64,000 nucleotides of DNA from Eubacteriales bacterium (GCA_030524715.1 JAUNGB010000019.1:1-64000); one strand, 5' to 3'; counted from the first letter of the stretch, positions 7,617 through 16,403 are shown. Program-made: numbers and translations. Notes: generated by a model from the sequence alone, not told the origin.

Positions 7617-7847
7617 AAGAAATAGCCGTTCCTGAACTTTGACGAGGGCAGGACGGCTATTTCTTATTTTTCAAATCTCAGTACAAATGGTTTTCGCCTC
7701 AGAGCGTGTTTGAAAATTACTCTGACGGGCGAAATAGTGTATACATCCTACTATCACAAAATCCTCGTTGTCCACTTACTGCAGTCCCACACATCCGACA
7801 CCACATCCTGATAGAACTCCGGCTCATGGCAGATGAGAAGAATGCTT
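7617..7847. repeat. Right copy of the 231-bp direct repeat
   Basis: The intact version: terminator hairpin plus the last codons of the ABC-F gene. Recombination with 5043-5273 would excise exactly 2574 bases carrying the ATPase/TOPRIM operon and leave a clean ABC-F 3' end. Confidence 0.95.
7619..7670. terminator. Bidirectional terminator between TOPRIM gene and ABC-F gene
   Basis: AAATAGCCGT-TCCTG pairs with CAGG-ACGGCTATTT, followed by TTCTTATTTTT on the plus strand and by a T-rich run on the minus strand. It serves two convergent genes. Confidence 0.85.
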
Positions 7848-9310
7848 CCGCGGTATTCCTTCAACGCCTGCTTTAACGCCTCCTTTGCATCTACATCCAG
7901 ATGGTTGGTCGGCTCGTCCAGAAGCAGGACATTGGTTTCTTTATTTACCAGTTTGCACAGACGGACCTTCGCCTGCTCGCCGCCGCTTAAGACACGCACC
8001 TGGCTTTCAATATGCTTGGTGGTAAGTCCGCATTTGGCAAGCGCGGAGCGGACCTCATACTGGGTATAGGAAGGAAATTCCGCCCATATTTCATCGATAC
8101 AGGTAGTCTTATTATCACCCTTTACCTCCTGCTCAAAGTAACCTATCTGAAGATTATCTCCAAGCTCACAGCTTCCCTTCAGGGAAGGAATCAGCCCAAG
8201 AATACTTTTGAGAAGCGTTGTCTTTCCGATTCCGTTGGCTCCCACAAGGGCAATCTTATGCCCCCGCTCCATAGAGAGAGTAAGCGGTCGGGAAAGAGGT
8301 TCCTCATAGCCGATCACAAGCTCCTTTGTCTCAAAGATATATTTTCCCGGCGTACGTCCCTGTTTGAAATGAAACTCCGGCTTCGGCCTCTCTGCCGCAA
8401 GCTCGATCACATCCATCTTATCCAGTTTTTTCTGACGGGACATTGCCATGTTCCGGGTGGCCACGCGCGCCTTATTCCGGGCTACAAAGTCCTTTAATTC
8501 GCTGATTTCCTGCTGCTGGCGGCGGTAAGCTGCTTCTATCTGGGCTTTCTTTACTGCATAGACCTCCTGAAAATGGTCATAGTCGCCCACATAACGGTTC
8601 AACTCCTGATTTTCCATATGATAAACCAGATTGATCACCTCATTCAGGAAAGGAATATCATGGGAAATCAGGACAAAGGCATTTTCATAGTCAATCAGAT
8701 ACCGTTTCAGCCATGCAATATGCCCCTCATCCAGATAGTTGGTCGGCTCGTCCAGAAGAAGAATGTCCGGCTTTTCCAGAAGCAGCTTGCCAAGGAGCAC
8801 TTTGGTACGCTGTCCGCCGCTTAGATCCGTCACATCTCTGTCAAGTCCGATATCCAGCAACCCAAGAGCGCGGGCAACCTCATCCACTTTCGCATCAATG
8901 ACATAAAAATCATGCATGGTAAGCGTATCCTGAATGGTCCCCAGTTCATCCATCATATCCATCATTTCATCCTCTGAAGCAGTTCCAAGCTTATCACAGA
9001 TCTGATTCATTTTTTCTTCCATCTCAAAGAGCCAGGCAAAGGCGGACTTGAGCACATCCCGGATAGTCATCCCCTGCGTCAGAACCGTGTGCTGATCCAG
9101 ATAGCCTACACGGACATTTTTCGCCCATTCGATCTTTCCTTCATCGGGCATTAATTTGCCGGTTACAATATTTAAAAAGGTCGACTTTCCTTCGCCGTTG
9201 GCGCCGACAAGCCCGATATGCTCGCCCTTTAAAAGTCGAAACGATACATCATGAAAAATGGCACGATCCCCGAAGCCATGTGTGAGGTGTTCAACATTTA
9301 AAATACTCAT
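7754..9310 (-). CDS. ABC-F family ATPase (YbiT/YkpA-like)
   Basis: 518 residues from the ATG at 9310, which has AAGGAAG 7 bases upstream. A longer frame start at 9370 has none. There are two ABC domains and no membrane segments. The first has Walker A GANGEGKST, signature LSGGQRTK and Walker B LLLDEPTNYLD. The linker is rich in charged helix (QIEAAYRRQQQEISELKDFV). The second has GANGIGKTT, LSGGEQAK and LLLDEPTNHLD. ABC-F proteins act on the ribosome as translation factors or antibiotic-protection factors. The linker does not single out a resistance subtype, so a housekeeping role like YbiT/YkpA is the better guess. Its 3' end is duplicated at 5180-5273. Three 26-bp tandem repeats lie upstream. 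Confidence 0.92.
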   Translation of the reverse strand: MSILNVEHLTHGFGDRAIFHDVSFRLLKGEHIGLVGANGEGKSTFLNIVTGKLMPDEGKIEWAKNVRVGYLDQHTVLTQGMTIRDVLKSAFAWLFEMEEKMNQICDKLGTASEDEMMDMMDELGTIQDTLTMHDFYVIDAKVDEVARALGLLDIGLDRDVTDLSGGQRTKVLLGKLLLEKPDILLLDEPTNYLDEGHIAWLKRYLIDYENAFVLISHDIPFLNEVINLVYHMENQELNRYVGDYDHFQEVYAVKKAQIEAAYRRQQQEISELKDFVARNKARVATRNMAMSRQKKLDKMDVIELAAERPKPEFHFKQGRTPGKYIFETKELVIGYEEPLSRPLTLSMERGHKIALVGANGIGKTTLLKSILGLIPSLKGSCELGDNLQIGYFEQEVKGDNKTTCIDEIWAEFPSYTQYEVRSALAKCGLTTKHIESQVRVLSGGEQAKVRLCKLVNKETNVLLLDEPTNHLDVDAKEALKQALKEYRGSILLICHEPEFYQDVVSDVWDCSKWTTRIL

Positions 9311-9394
9311 AGATAACTTCCTTTCTCGTTTGTCTGAAGCGGAATCCGCAATCTGTTTCCAATCTACCATAAAAGCTATCTGACTGCAAGGAAA

Positions 9395-9470
9395 AAGTAT
9401 GCTTTACAATTGCTCTGTATAAGTATGCTTTACAGTTGCTCTGTATAAGTATACTTTACAGTTGCTCTGT
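9395..9470. repeat. Three tandem 26-bp repeats upstream of the ABC-F gene
   Basis: Units at 9395-9420, 9421-9446 and 9447-9470, each AAGTATRCTTTACARTTGCTCT plus GTAT. They differ at two positions, and the last unit lacks its final two bases. They sit about 85 bases upstream of the ABC-F start and just behind the divergent HD gene promoter. They could be binding sites for a regulator or a replication-slippage product. Confidence 0.9.
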
Positions 9471-9528
9471 TACGGTTAATGTTTTCATTGAAACGAAACA
9501 TGAACAATAACCTGCTGTGAACTCCCTA

Positions 9529-9557
9529 TTGTATCGGGCAAAAAAGCAGAGTATAAT
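9529..9557 (+). promoter_or_regulatory. Sigma-A type promoter of the HD-domain gene
   Basis: -35 TTGTAT (9529-9534), 17-base spacer, -10 TATAAT (9552-9557). The start codon is 83 bases further on. Confidence 0.65.
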
Positions 9558-9639
9558 AAGTCTGTTGTCACAGATAAAAAGAGCGTAAAACGCGCGCTGC
9601 GCAGCAAAATACAGAGAACTTATCAAGGAGGGTATCAGC

Positions 9640-10224
9640 ATGAATGCAAATGTAACAAGAGAAGAAGCACTGACGCTTCTCAGAAAATATAACAAAGAGC
9701 CCTTTCATATCCTGCACGGACTGACAGTAGAGGGGGTTATGAAATGGTATGCAAAGGAAAACGGAGAAGATGAAGAGTTCTGGGGACTTGCAGGGCTTCT
9801 CCATGATGTAGATTTTGAAAACTGGCCGGAGGAACACTGTCAGAAAGCCCCGGAGCTTTTGAAGGAAATAAATGCTTCTGATGAATTGATCCACGCCGTA
9901 TGCAGCCATGGTTACGGAATTTGCTGCGACGTAGAGCCCAATTGCCTGATGGAAAAAATCCTGTTTGCCGCAGACGAATTAACAGGGCTGATCGGAGCCG
10001 CCGCAAAAATGCGTCCCTCAAAAAGCGTGATGGACATGGAAACCAAGAGCCTGAAAAAGAAATTCAAGGATAAACGCTTTGCGGCGGGCTGTTCCAGAGA
10101 CATTATTGAAAAAGGAGCGCAGATGCTTGGATGGGATTTAAACGAACTGTTTGAAAAAACCATCCTTGCCATGCGCTCCTGTGAAGAACATGTAAATCAT
10201 GAGATGGAGGCTCTCGGTCTGTAG
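9640..10224 (+). CDS. HD-domain (HDIG-like) hydrolase
   Basis: 194 residues, with AAGGAGGG before the ATG. The metal-binding HD signature is LAGLLHDVDFENWPEEH near residues 46-62, with an upstream histidine in HILHGLTVEGVM and a later conserved segment LIHAVCSHGYGICCD plus EKILFAADELTGLI. Small stand-alone proteins of this kind are predicted phosphohydrolases. The substrate is not known. It is monocistronic, transcribed away from the ABC-F gene and towards rqcH, with a palindromic element after it. Confidence 0.85.
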   Translation: MNANVTREEALTLLRKYNKEPFHILHGLTVEGVMKWYAKENGEDEEFWGLAGLLHDVDFENWPEEHCQKAPELLKEINASDELIHAVCSHGYGICCDVEPNCLMEKILFAADELTGLIGAAAKMRPSKSVMDMETKSLKKKFKDKRFAAGCSRDIIEKGAQMLGWDLNELFEKTILAMRSCEEHVNHEMEALGL

Positions 10225-10280
10225 ATTTACAGCAATGATTCCTAAATTGAGGAATATATCTTGTGGAAATGAATTTTCAA

Positions 10281-10345
10281 ACACGCTCCAGTACATCATT
10301 GCATTTATTAATTCAAGATTAGTGCAATGATGTGCTGAAGCGTGT
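10281..10345. repeat. Imperfect palindrome between HD gene and rqcH
   Basis: ACACGCT (10281-10287) and TACATCATTGCA (10292-10303) pair with TGCAATGATGTG (10323-10334) and AGCGTGT (10339-10345). It can act as a shared terminator for the convergent genes. Its flank carries the reverse complement of the recurrent AGAGCGTGTTTGAA motif. Confidence 0.75.
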
Positions 10346-10348
10346 AAT

Positions 10349-12097
10349 TTATTCAGTCTCCCGAATACCCGAGATATCCGGCGACGCCATCAGGGAATAG
10401 TTGGTATAATATACCACGAAGCCCGGTTTGGCCCCGCCGGGTTTTTTTACATGTTTTTTCTGGATATAATCGATCTCTACCTTGGGGGCTGTCCGCCCCT
10501 TGGAATAATAGGCCGCAAGCCTTCCCGCCTCTTCAAAGGTCCGATCCGGCAGTTCCCCGTCCTTTGTTTTTACTACCACATGAGAACCCGCCATCTTCTT
10601 GGCGTGAAACCACCAGTCATTTCCCGTTGCAAGCTTAAAGGTCAGCTCGTCATTCTGAAAATTATTCTTTCCCACATAAATATCATATCCGTCGCTGGAT
10701 ATGTAGTGGAAGGGCCTGGACTTTGCCTGCTGCTTTCTGCCTTTTTTGCCGCTGTAATGCTTTTTGATATATCCGTATTCTGTAAGCTCTTCCTTGATCT
10801 GGGCCAGGTCACTCTCAGCCAGTGCGATGTCCAGAGAATTGGAAATGGATTCCAGATGCTCGATCTCGCTCTCGGTCTCAGCCAGTTGCTCTGTGAGGGC
10901 TTCCTCCGTCCGTTTCAGTTTGCCGTATTTATCAAAATACTTTTTGGCATTTTCTCCGGGCGTCATAGTGGGATCCAGCGGGATCGTGATTTCCTCATTT
11001 GTATAATAATTCAATGCCGTAAAGGACTTGCATCCCTCTTCAAGCCCGTATCCATAGGTATTGATCAATTCTCCGTAAACCTTATATTTGTCTTTTTTAA
11101 CGGTATCCTTCATCTGCTTCTGCTGTAACTGGTATTTCTTCCTGTTACGTTCAAGAGCTGTCTGCACCACCCGGCGAAGATCCGAGGATTTCTGCCGGAT
11201 ACGGGTCAGGGTGTTTTTGGACGCGTAGTAGGCTTCCAGCATGGAAGATACGCTGTCAAACTCCTGCGCAGAATATTCGTCTCCATACTGTGTAAGAGGA
11301 AGTACGGCATACTCCACAGGTTCTCCGTCGCGGAAGATAATATTCGGAGTAAAGTCTCCCTCCGCCACCTGTTCCATCATACGGCGGAAGGTATGATACA
11401 GATGCACGCATGCCGTCTCATTCAGGGACTGCGCCGCATCGCTTCCGTCGATGGAGGCCCGGTAGCAGACTTCCTCCGCCATAACAGGGCTGATGCCTGT
11501 AAGGGAGGTATAGATAGCCTTGGAAATATTACAGGGCTTCCGGCAGACCTTCTCAATAAAGACCTCCTCCGTAACGGTAAGCGGCTCATCCTTTTCCTGT
11601 GTCTGCGGGATAAAATATTCTCTGCCGGGAAGCACCTCGCGAACCGAACTCATATGAGAGGAAACATGCTTGATGCTGTCCAGAATCATACGTTTCTCAT
11701 CGCAGAAGATAATATTGCTGTGCTTTCCCATCAGTTCAATGATCAAAAGCTTTTTACAGGGGTCGCCCATTTCATTGAGGTGCTCCAGTTCAAACTCCAC
11801 CACACGCTCCATGCCCGGCTGGCGGATTCCGGTAATCCTTGCGCTTCCGATATGCTTACGGAGCAGCATACAGAAATTGGGGGCGGTAAGAGGGCTTGGT
11901 TTGTTTTTTTCCGTAAAATAAAGAAGCGGAAGAGAAGCGCTGGCCGATAAAAGAAGCCTGCGCTGGCCGCCGGGGCCTTTTGCGGTTATCAAAAGCTCGT
12001 CCGCCTCCGGCTGGGCAATCTTATTAAAACGCCCTCCCTGAAGATTTTTATTTAATTCCTGAACCATTGCAGCAATGGTAATTCCGTCAAATGCCAT
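10349..12097 (-). CDS. rqcH: RqcH (NFACT family), ribosome quality control
   Basis: 582 residues, with AAGGAG ahead of the ATG. It binds stalled 50S subunits and recruits tRNA-Ala to add C-terminal alanine tails to stuck peptides. It belongs to the group long annotated as fibronectin-binding protein A. Seen: NFACT-N start MAFDGITIAAMVQELNKNLQ, LIIELMGKHSNIIFCD near residue 120, a central coiled-coil region (QLQQKQMKDTVKKDKYKVYG and around ALTEQLAETESEIEHLESIS), and the NFACT-R end with NDWWFHAKKMAGSHVVVKT and the basic KKHVKKPGGAKPG. Length is normal for the family. Divergent from the yicC operon, convergent with the HD gene. Confidence 0.95.
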   Translation of the reverse strand: MAFDGITIAAMVQELNKNLQGGRFNKIAQPEADELLITAKGPGGQRRLLLSASASLPLLYFTEKNKPSPLTAPNFCMLLRKHIGSARITGIRQPGMERVVEFELEHLNEMGDPCKKLLIIELMGKHSNIIFCDEKRMILDSIKHVSSHMSSVREVLPGREYFIPQTQEKDEPLTVTEEVFIEKVCRKPCNISKAIYTSLTGISPVMAEEVCYRASIDGSDAAQSLNETACVHLYHTFRRMMEQVAEGDFTPNIIFRDGEPVEYAVLPLTQYGDEYSAQEFDSVSSMLEAYYASKNTLTRIRQKSSDLRRVVQTALERNRKKYQLQQKQMKDTVKKDKYKVYGELINTYGYGLEEGCKSFTALNYYTNEEITIPLDPTMTPGENAKKYFDKYGKLKRTEEALTEQLAETESEIEHLESISNSLDIALAESDLAQIKEELTEYGYIKKHYSGKKGRKQQAKSRPFHYISSDGYDIYVGKNNFQNDELTFKLATGNDWWFHAKKMAGSHVVVKTKDGELPDRTFEEAGRLAAYYSKGRTAPKVEIDYIQKKHVKKPGGAKPGFVVYYTNYSLMASPDISGIRETE

Positions 12098-12151
12098 TTT
12101 GATTCTCCTTTTTCTGATTATGTTTTATAGTATAACACATAAAAAAAGGGT

Positions 12152-12180
12152 TTGACTAGGGTTTTAGAATCGACTATAAT
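12152..12180 (+). promoter_or_regulatory. Promoter of the yicC-remA-gmk-rpoZ operon
   Basis: -35 TTGACT (12152-12157), 17-base spacer, -10 TATAAT (12175-12180), 48 bases before the yicC start. Confidence 0.75.
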
Positions 12181-12228
12181 AAATCTGTATGCAAAGCTAT
12201 AAGAATTTCATGCGAAAAGAGAAAGATT

Positions 12229-13107
12229 ATGATAAAAAGTATGACAGGCTTCGGCCGTGCCGAAGTAGTGACAAATGAACGGAGAATTACCGTAGAATTA
12301 AAATCCGTCAATCACAGGTATCTGGATATGAGCATCAAGATGCCCAAAAAGCTGAGCTTTTTTGAAGGCGCTATCCGTAATCTCATGAAAACCTACATGC
12401 AGCGGGGGAAGGTAGATGTTTTTATTACCTATGAAGATTATACTCTGAACAGGGCGGCGCTGAAATACAACCGGGAACTGGCTAAAGAATACCTGGGATA
12501 TCTCCGTGAAATGGAAGAAGAGTTTGGCCTGGAGAACGATATCCGTGTTTCTACCCTTTCGCGCTATCCGGAGGTATTTACCATGGAAGAGCAGTCTATT
12601 GACGAGGATGAACTGTGGGGCTGCCTGGAAGGACCTTTGCGGGAAGCCTGCGAAAAGTTCGTGGAAACCCGCACGCGTGAAGGTGAAAATCTGAAAAATG
12701 ACCTACTGGACAAGCTTGACGGTCTTGACAGCAAGGTACAGCAGATAGAAGCACGTGCGCCTGAGATCATAAATGCCTACCGGGAGAAACTGGAGCAGAA
12801 GGTACATGAGCTTCTGGAGGATTCCCAGATCGACGACAGCCGCATTGCCGCCGAGGTCGTATTGTTTTCTGATAAAATCTGTAATGACGAGGAAACCGTA
12901 CGCCTTCGAAGCCATATCAGGGAAATGCGGAAGAACCTTCAGGAGAGCGAGGGTATCGGGCGGAAACTGGATTTCATGGCGCAGGAGATGAACCGGGAGG
13001 CCAACACCATTCTTTCCAAGGCTAATGATCTGGAGACCTCCAACATTGCCATCGACCTGAAAACCGAAATCGAGAAGATCCGGGAACAGATACAGAATAT
13101 TGAATAA
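12229..13107 (+). CDS. yicC: YicC/YloC family endoribonuclease
   Basis: 292 residues. Full family signature at both ends: MIKSMTGFGRAE with ELKSVNHRYLDMSIKMPK at the N-terminus, and VRLRSHIREMRKNLQESEGI, GRKLDFMAQEMNREANTILS, KANDLETSNIAIDLKTEIEK at the C-terminus (DUF1732 region). YicC proteins are oligomeric RNases, and the Bacillus member YloC has endoribonuclease activity. First gene of a conserved Firmicute operon with remA, gmk and rpoZ. It sits right behind a consensus promoter. Confidence 0.94.
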   Translation: MIKSMTGFGRAEVVTNERRITVELKSVNHRYLDMSIKMPKKLSFFEGAIRNLMKTYMQRGKVDVFITYEDYTLNRAALKYNRELAKEYLGYLREMEEEFGLENDIRVSTLSRYPEVFTMEEQSIDEDELWGCLEGPLREACEKFVETRTREGENLKNDLLDKLDGLDSKVQQIEARAPEIINAYREKLEQKVHELLEDSQIDDSRIAAEVVLFSDKICNDEETVRLRSHIREMRKNLQESEGIGRKLDFMAQEMNREANTILSKANDLETSNIAIDLKTEIEKIREQIQNIE

Positions 13108-13171
13108 CTTGAATAACAATCCGGAATTCGCCCGTCAAAAACGACAATGATAGCAGAGGAATGAGGCATAA

Positions 13172-13450
13172 ATGGCAAAATTAATCAATATAGGCTTTGG
13201 GAATGTGGTCAATTCTCAGAAAATCGTGGCAGTCGTCAATCCCGACGCCGCGCCTGTCAAGCGTTTGGTACAGAGTATTAAGGGGACGCAGTCCCTGATC
13301 GACGCAACGCAGGGCAGAAAAACAAAGGCTGTGATCGTCACCTCTGACGATTATCTGGTCCTTTCCGCGCTGCAGCCGGAGACCATCGCCAGACGCTTCG
13401 CAGAGGTTTACCAGAATGATATAGACAGGAGCGAAAAAAATGAATCATAA
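13172..13450 (+). CDS. remA: RemA/DUF370 family DNA-binding regulator
   Basis: 92 residues, MAKLINIGFGNVVNSQKIVA and then a conserved middle QSIKGTQSLIDATQGRKTKA. RemA forms ring-shaped oligomers that bind DNA and activate biofilm matrix genes in Bacillus. In Clostridia the family is conserved but the regulon is less clear. The yicC-remA-gmk-rpoZ order is the classic context. The last 11 bases overlap the start of gmk, so the two are translationally coupled. Confidence 0.92.
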   Translation: MAKLINIGFGNVVNSQKIVAVVNPDAAPVKRLVQSIKGTQSLIDATQGRKTKAVIVTSDDYLVLSALQPETIARRFAEVYQNDIDRSEKNES

Positions 13451-14069
13451 GGGAATCTTAGTTGTGGTGTCCGGTTTTTCCGGCGCCGGCAAGGGAACAG
13501 TCATGAAAGCATTGCTGAATCAATATGATAATTATGCGCTGTCTGTTTCCGTGACTACCAGACAGCCAAGACCCGGGGAAGAGGATGGGAGAGAATATTT
13601 CTTCCGTACCCGGGAAGAATTTGAAAGGCTCATTGAAGAGGACGCCCTGATAGAATATGCTCAATATGTAGGAAACTATTACGGAACTCCCCGTTCTTAT
13701 GTGGAGCAGAAACTGGCCGAGGGCAAAGATGTAATCCTGGAAATCGAAATCCAGGGTGCGATGAAGGTTAAAGAGAAAATTCCGGAGGCGCTGCTCGTCT
13801 TTGTAACGCCGCCTTCCATAGAAGAACTAAAGCATCGTCTTGTGGGACGCGGCACCGAGACGCCGGAGGTGATCGCTTCCCGGTTAAGCCGCGCGGGAGA
13901 AGAGGCAGAAGGTATGGAAGCCTACGAATATCTCCTGATTAACGACGATCTGGATACCTGTGTGAGGGAACTTCATCAGATTATCCAAAGCGAGCATTCC
14001 CGTTCTTCAAGGAATCCGGAATTTATTGACCGGCTTAAAGCAGAATCCGGAACATTTTTAAAGAAATAA
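13440..14069 (+). CDS. gmk: Guanylate kinase
   Basis: 209 residues. Phosphorylates GMP to GDP with ATP. P-loop SGFSGAGKGT at residues 11-20, then VSVTTRQPRPGEEDGREYFF and YAQYVGNYYGTP (GMP binding), EIEIQGAMKVKEK, and the lid region VGRGTETPEVIASRL. Length is normal. Start overlaps remA by 11 bases. Confidence 0.96.
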   Translation: MNHKGILVVVSGFSGAGKGTVMKALLNQYDNYALSVSVTTRQPRPGEEDGREYFFRTREEFERLIEEDALIEYAQYVGNYYGTPRSYVEQKLAEGKDVILEIEIQGAMKVKEKIPEALLVFVTPPSIEELKHRLVGRGTETPEVIASRLSRAGEEAEGMEAYEYLLINDDLDTCVRELHQIIQSEHSRSSRNPEFIDRLKAESGTFLKK

Positions 14070-14093
14070 AAATCAGCATAGCTTTAGCTGCGC

Positions 14094-14127
14094 GATCAAA
14101 GTAACCTATGAGATCAAAGTAACCTAT
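14094..14127. repeat. Two 16-bp direct repeats between gmk and rpoZ
   Basis: GATCAAAGTAACCTAT occurs at 14094-14109 and again at 14112-14127 (period 18). It lies about 30 bases ahead of rpoZ. It could be a local slippage duplication or a protein binding site. Confidence 0.8.
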
Positions 14128-14156
14128 ATTGAAACAAAATAAAAAGGAGAGATACT

Positions 14157-14456
14157 ATGATACATCCATCTTATTCAGAACTGATTCAGGCAATCAATAC
14201 TAACAGCGAGGAAGACGACAATACGATGATGCTCAACAGCCGTTATTCTCTGGTGCTTGCAACCAGCAAGCGTGCCCGTCAGCTTATTGCGGGCGCTGAG
14301 CCGCTGGTGCCCGGAGCAGCAGGCAAAAAGCCGCTTTCCGTCGCTATCGACGAATTTTATCAGGGGCAGGTTAAGATCCTTGCCGATACCCATGAGGATG
14401 AAGATGAGGAAATTTCCGTAAACGAACTGGAAGAAACCTCCGCAACTGAAGAATAA
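14157..14456 (+). CDS. rpoZ: RNA polymerase omega subunit
   Basis: 99 residues, AAGGAGAG before the ATG. MIHPSYSELIQAINTNS followed by SRYSLVLATSKRARQLIAGA is the omega core that folds around the beta-prime tail. The C-terminus is a long acidic tail (HEDEDEEISVNELEE). Position behind gmk is the standard one. Confidence 0.92.
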   Translation: MIHPSYSELIQAINTNSEEDDNTMMLNSRYSLVLATSKRARQLIAGAEPLVPGAAGKKPLSVAIDEFYQGQVKILADTHEDEDEEISVNELEETSATEE

Positions 14457-14466
14457 AGCAAATTAA

Positions 14467-14492
14467 AAAGGCTGCATGAAGCAGCCTTTACG
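14467..14492 (+). terminator. Weak hairpin between rpoZ and rimO
   Basis: AAAGGCTGC (14467-14475), loop ATGAA, GCAGCCTTT (14481-14489). The stem is perfect but the following T-run is short, so it may only attenuate transcription into rimO or protect an mRNA end. Confidence 0.5.
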
Positions 14493-14526
14493 CACATCAG
14501 GAGTTTGTACATTAGGAGTTTTTTAC

Positions 14527-15864
14527 ATGAAGTTACTGTTTATTTCACTTGGCTGTGACAAAAATCTGGCAGATTCCGAAGAAATGCTAGGACTTCTCAC
14601 CAGAAACGGCCACGAGATCGTAGACGACGAGAACCAGGCGGAGGCGATCATCATCAATACCTGCTGTTTTATTAATGACGCCAAGGAGGAAAGCGTAGAA
14701 ACCATCCTGGAAATGGCAGAATATAAAAAGGCGGGCGTCTGCAGAGTTCTGATAGTGACCGGCTGTATGGCGCAGCGCTATCAGAAGGAGATTATAGAAG
14801 AGATTCCCGAAGTAGACGCGGTGCTTGGCACCACTTCCTACGAGGACATTGTAAAGGCTGTGGAAGAGGCGGAAAAGGGCAGACGTTTCGAGGAATTTAA
14901 GGATATTGACTATCTTCCTCCGGACAGCGGCCGCCGGATCCTTACTACCGGAGGGCATTTCGGCTATCTAAAGATTGCCGAAGGCTGTGACAAGCACTGT
15001 ACCTACTGCATCATTCCAAGCCTGCGCGGACGATTCCGCAGCGTTCCTATGGAGCGCCTTCTGGCTCAGGCGCAGGATATGGCGGAGCAGGGCGTTAAGG
15101 AACTGATTCTGGTCGCCCAGGAGACGACCGTTTACGGCAAGGATCTATACGGCAAAAAATCTCTGCATATTCTTTTGCAGGAACTGTGCAAAATAAAGGG
15201 AATCCGCTGGATCCGCCTGTTATACTGTTATCCCGAGGAAATTTATGACGAACTGATCCAGGTAATGAAACAGGAGAAAAAAGTCTGTCACTATCTGGAT
15301 CTGCCTATCCAGCACGCCAGCGACAGGATCTTAAAACGGATGGGACGGCGCACTTCCCGTTCGGAGCTTGTAGAGATCATCACAAAGCTTCGCAGAGAAA
15401 TTCCGGATATTATCCTCCGCACTACGCTTATCACCGGATTTCCGGGAGAAACAGAAGAAGACCACCAGGAACTGATGGAGTTTATTGACGAAATGGAGTT
15501 TGACCGCCTTGGTGTATTTACCTACTCTCCGGAAGAAGATACGCCCGCGGCGTCTATGGAGGGACAGATTCCTGAAGAAGTAAAGGAAAAAAGAAGAGAG
15601 GAACTGATGGAGCTTCAGCAGGAAATCTCGTACGACAAAGGAACCGGCCGCATCGGACAGGAGCTGCTTGTTATGATCGAGGGTCAGGTTTCCGGAGAAA
15701 GCGCTTATATCGGGCGTACCTACGGCGACGCACCGAAGGTAGACGGCTATATCTTTGTGCAGACCGGAGAGCTTCTGATGACGGGAGACTTTGCAAAGGT
15801 ACGCGTAACCGGAGCTTTGGAATATGATTTGATAGGAGTGTTGGCTGATGAATACACCGAATAA
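14527..15864 (+). CDS. rimO: Ribosomal protein S12 methylthiotransferase RimO
   Basis: 445 residues from the ATG at 14527 (AGGAG 9 bases upstream). A longer frame from 14476 starts inside the preceding hairpin. Adds a methylthio group to an aspartate of S12. UPF0004 N-terminal domain with MKLLFISLGCDKNLADSE and IINTCCFINDAKEES, the radical-SAM cysteines C154, C158, C161 (CDKHCTYC) followed by IIPSLRGRFRS, and a C-terminal TRAM domain. RimO rather than MiaB is favoured by the DKNLADSE and PSLRGRFRS segments. Overlaps pgsA by 17 bases. Confidence 0.93.
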   Translation: MKLLFISLGCDKNLADSEEMLGLLTRNGHEIVDDENQAEAIIINTCCFINDAKEESVETILEMAEYKKAGVCRVLIVTGCMAQRYQKEIIEEIPEVDAVLGTTSYEDIVKAVEEAEKGRRFEEFKDIDYLPPDSGRRILTTGGHFGYLKIAEGCDKHCTYCIIPSLRGRFRSVPMERLLAQAQDMAEQGVKELILVAQETTVYGKDLYGKKSLHILLQELCKIKGIRWIRLLYCYPEEIYDELIQVMKQEKKVCHYLDLPIQHASDRILKRMGRRTSRSELVEIITKLRREIPDIILRTTLITGFPGETEEDHQELMEFIDEMEFDRLGVFTYSPEEDTPAASMEGQIPEEVKEKRREELMELQQEISYDKGTGRIGQELLVMIEGQVSGESAYIGRTYGDAPKVDGYIFVQTGELLMTGDFAKVRVTGALEYDLIGVLADEYTE

Positions 15865-16387
15865 ATTAACCGTTGCAAGAATGATACTTGTTCCGTTTCT
15901 GGTGGTCTTTCTGTTATCCGGATGGGGCGGGGACGCCAACCGGTATATCTGTCTGGCAATTTTTGTCATTGCCAGCGTTACGGACTGGTTTGACGGATAT
16001 CTTGCAAGGAAAAATAATCTCGTAACAAATTTCGGCAAATTTATGGATCCTCTGGCAGACAAGCTTCTGGTCTGCTCCGCTTTAATCTGTCTTATAGAAC
16101 TTGACAGGCTGGAAGCGTGGATCGTCATCATTATTATTGCCAGAGAATTTATTATCAGCGGTTTTCGTCTGATCGCCGCAGAAAACGGCGTAGTGATCGC
16201 CGCCAATTACTGGGGGAAATTCAAAACAGTATCCCAGATGATAATGATCATACTGCTGATTCTGGATTTCGGTGGAATTTTTGCAGTACTTGCCAGAGTT
16301 TTTGTCTGGATCTCCCTGGCTTTAACTGTAATTTCCCTTATGACTTATATTATCCAGAACCGCAAAGTCCTGTCCATGCAGGAATAA
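15848..16387 (+). CDS. pgsA: CDP-diacylglycerol--glycerol-3-phosphate 3-phosphatidyltransferase
   Basis: 179 residues. First committed step of phosphatidylglycerol synthesis, in the membrane. The CDP-alcohol transferase motif DG-x2-AR-x8-G-x3-D-x3-D is read as DGYLAR...GKFMDPLAD near residues 45-65. Starts NTPNKLTVARMILVPFLVVF. Several hydrophobic helices follow. AGGAG sits inside the end of rimO, whose last 17 bases it overlaps. It supplies phosphatidylglycerol, the substrate of the cardiolipin synthase further downstream. Confidence 0.94.
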   Translation: MNTPNKLTVARMILVPFLVVFLLSGWGGDANRYICLAIFVIASVTDWFDGYLARKNNLVTNFGKFMDPLADKLLVCSALICLIELDRLEAWIVIIIIAREFIISGFRLIAAENGVVIAANYWGKFKTVSQMIMIILLILDFGGIFAVLARVFVWISLALTVISLMTYIIQNRKVLSMQE

Positions 16388-16403
16388 GAGGAAAGGAGAA
16401 CCA

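Noticed and set aside
7754-9310. ABC-F gene as an antibiotic-resistance determinant
   Set aside because: The sequence resembles the YbiT/YkpA group, and no resistance-type linker or leader peptide is evident.
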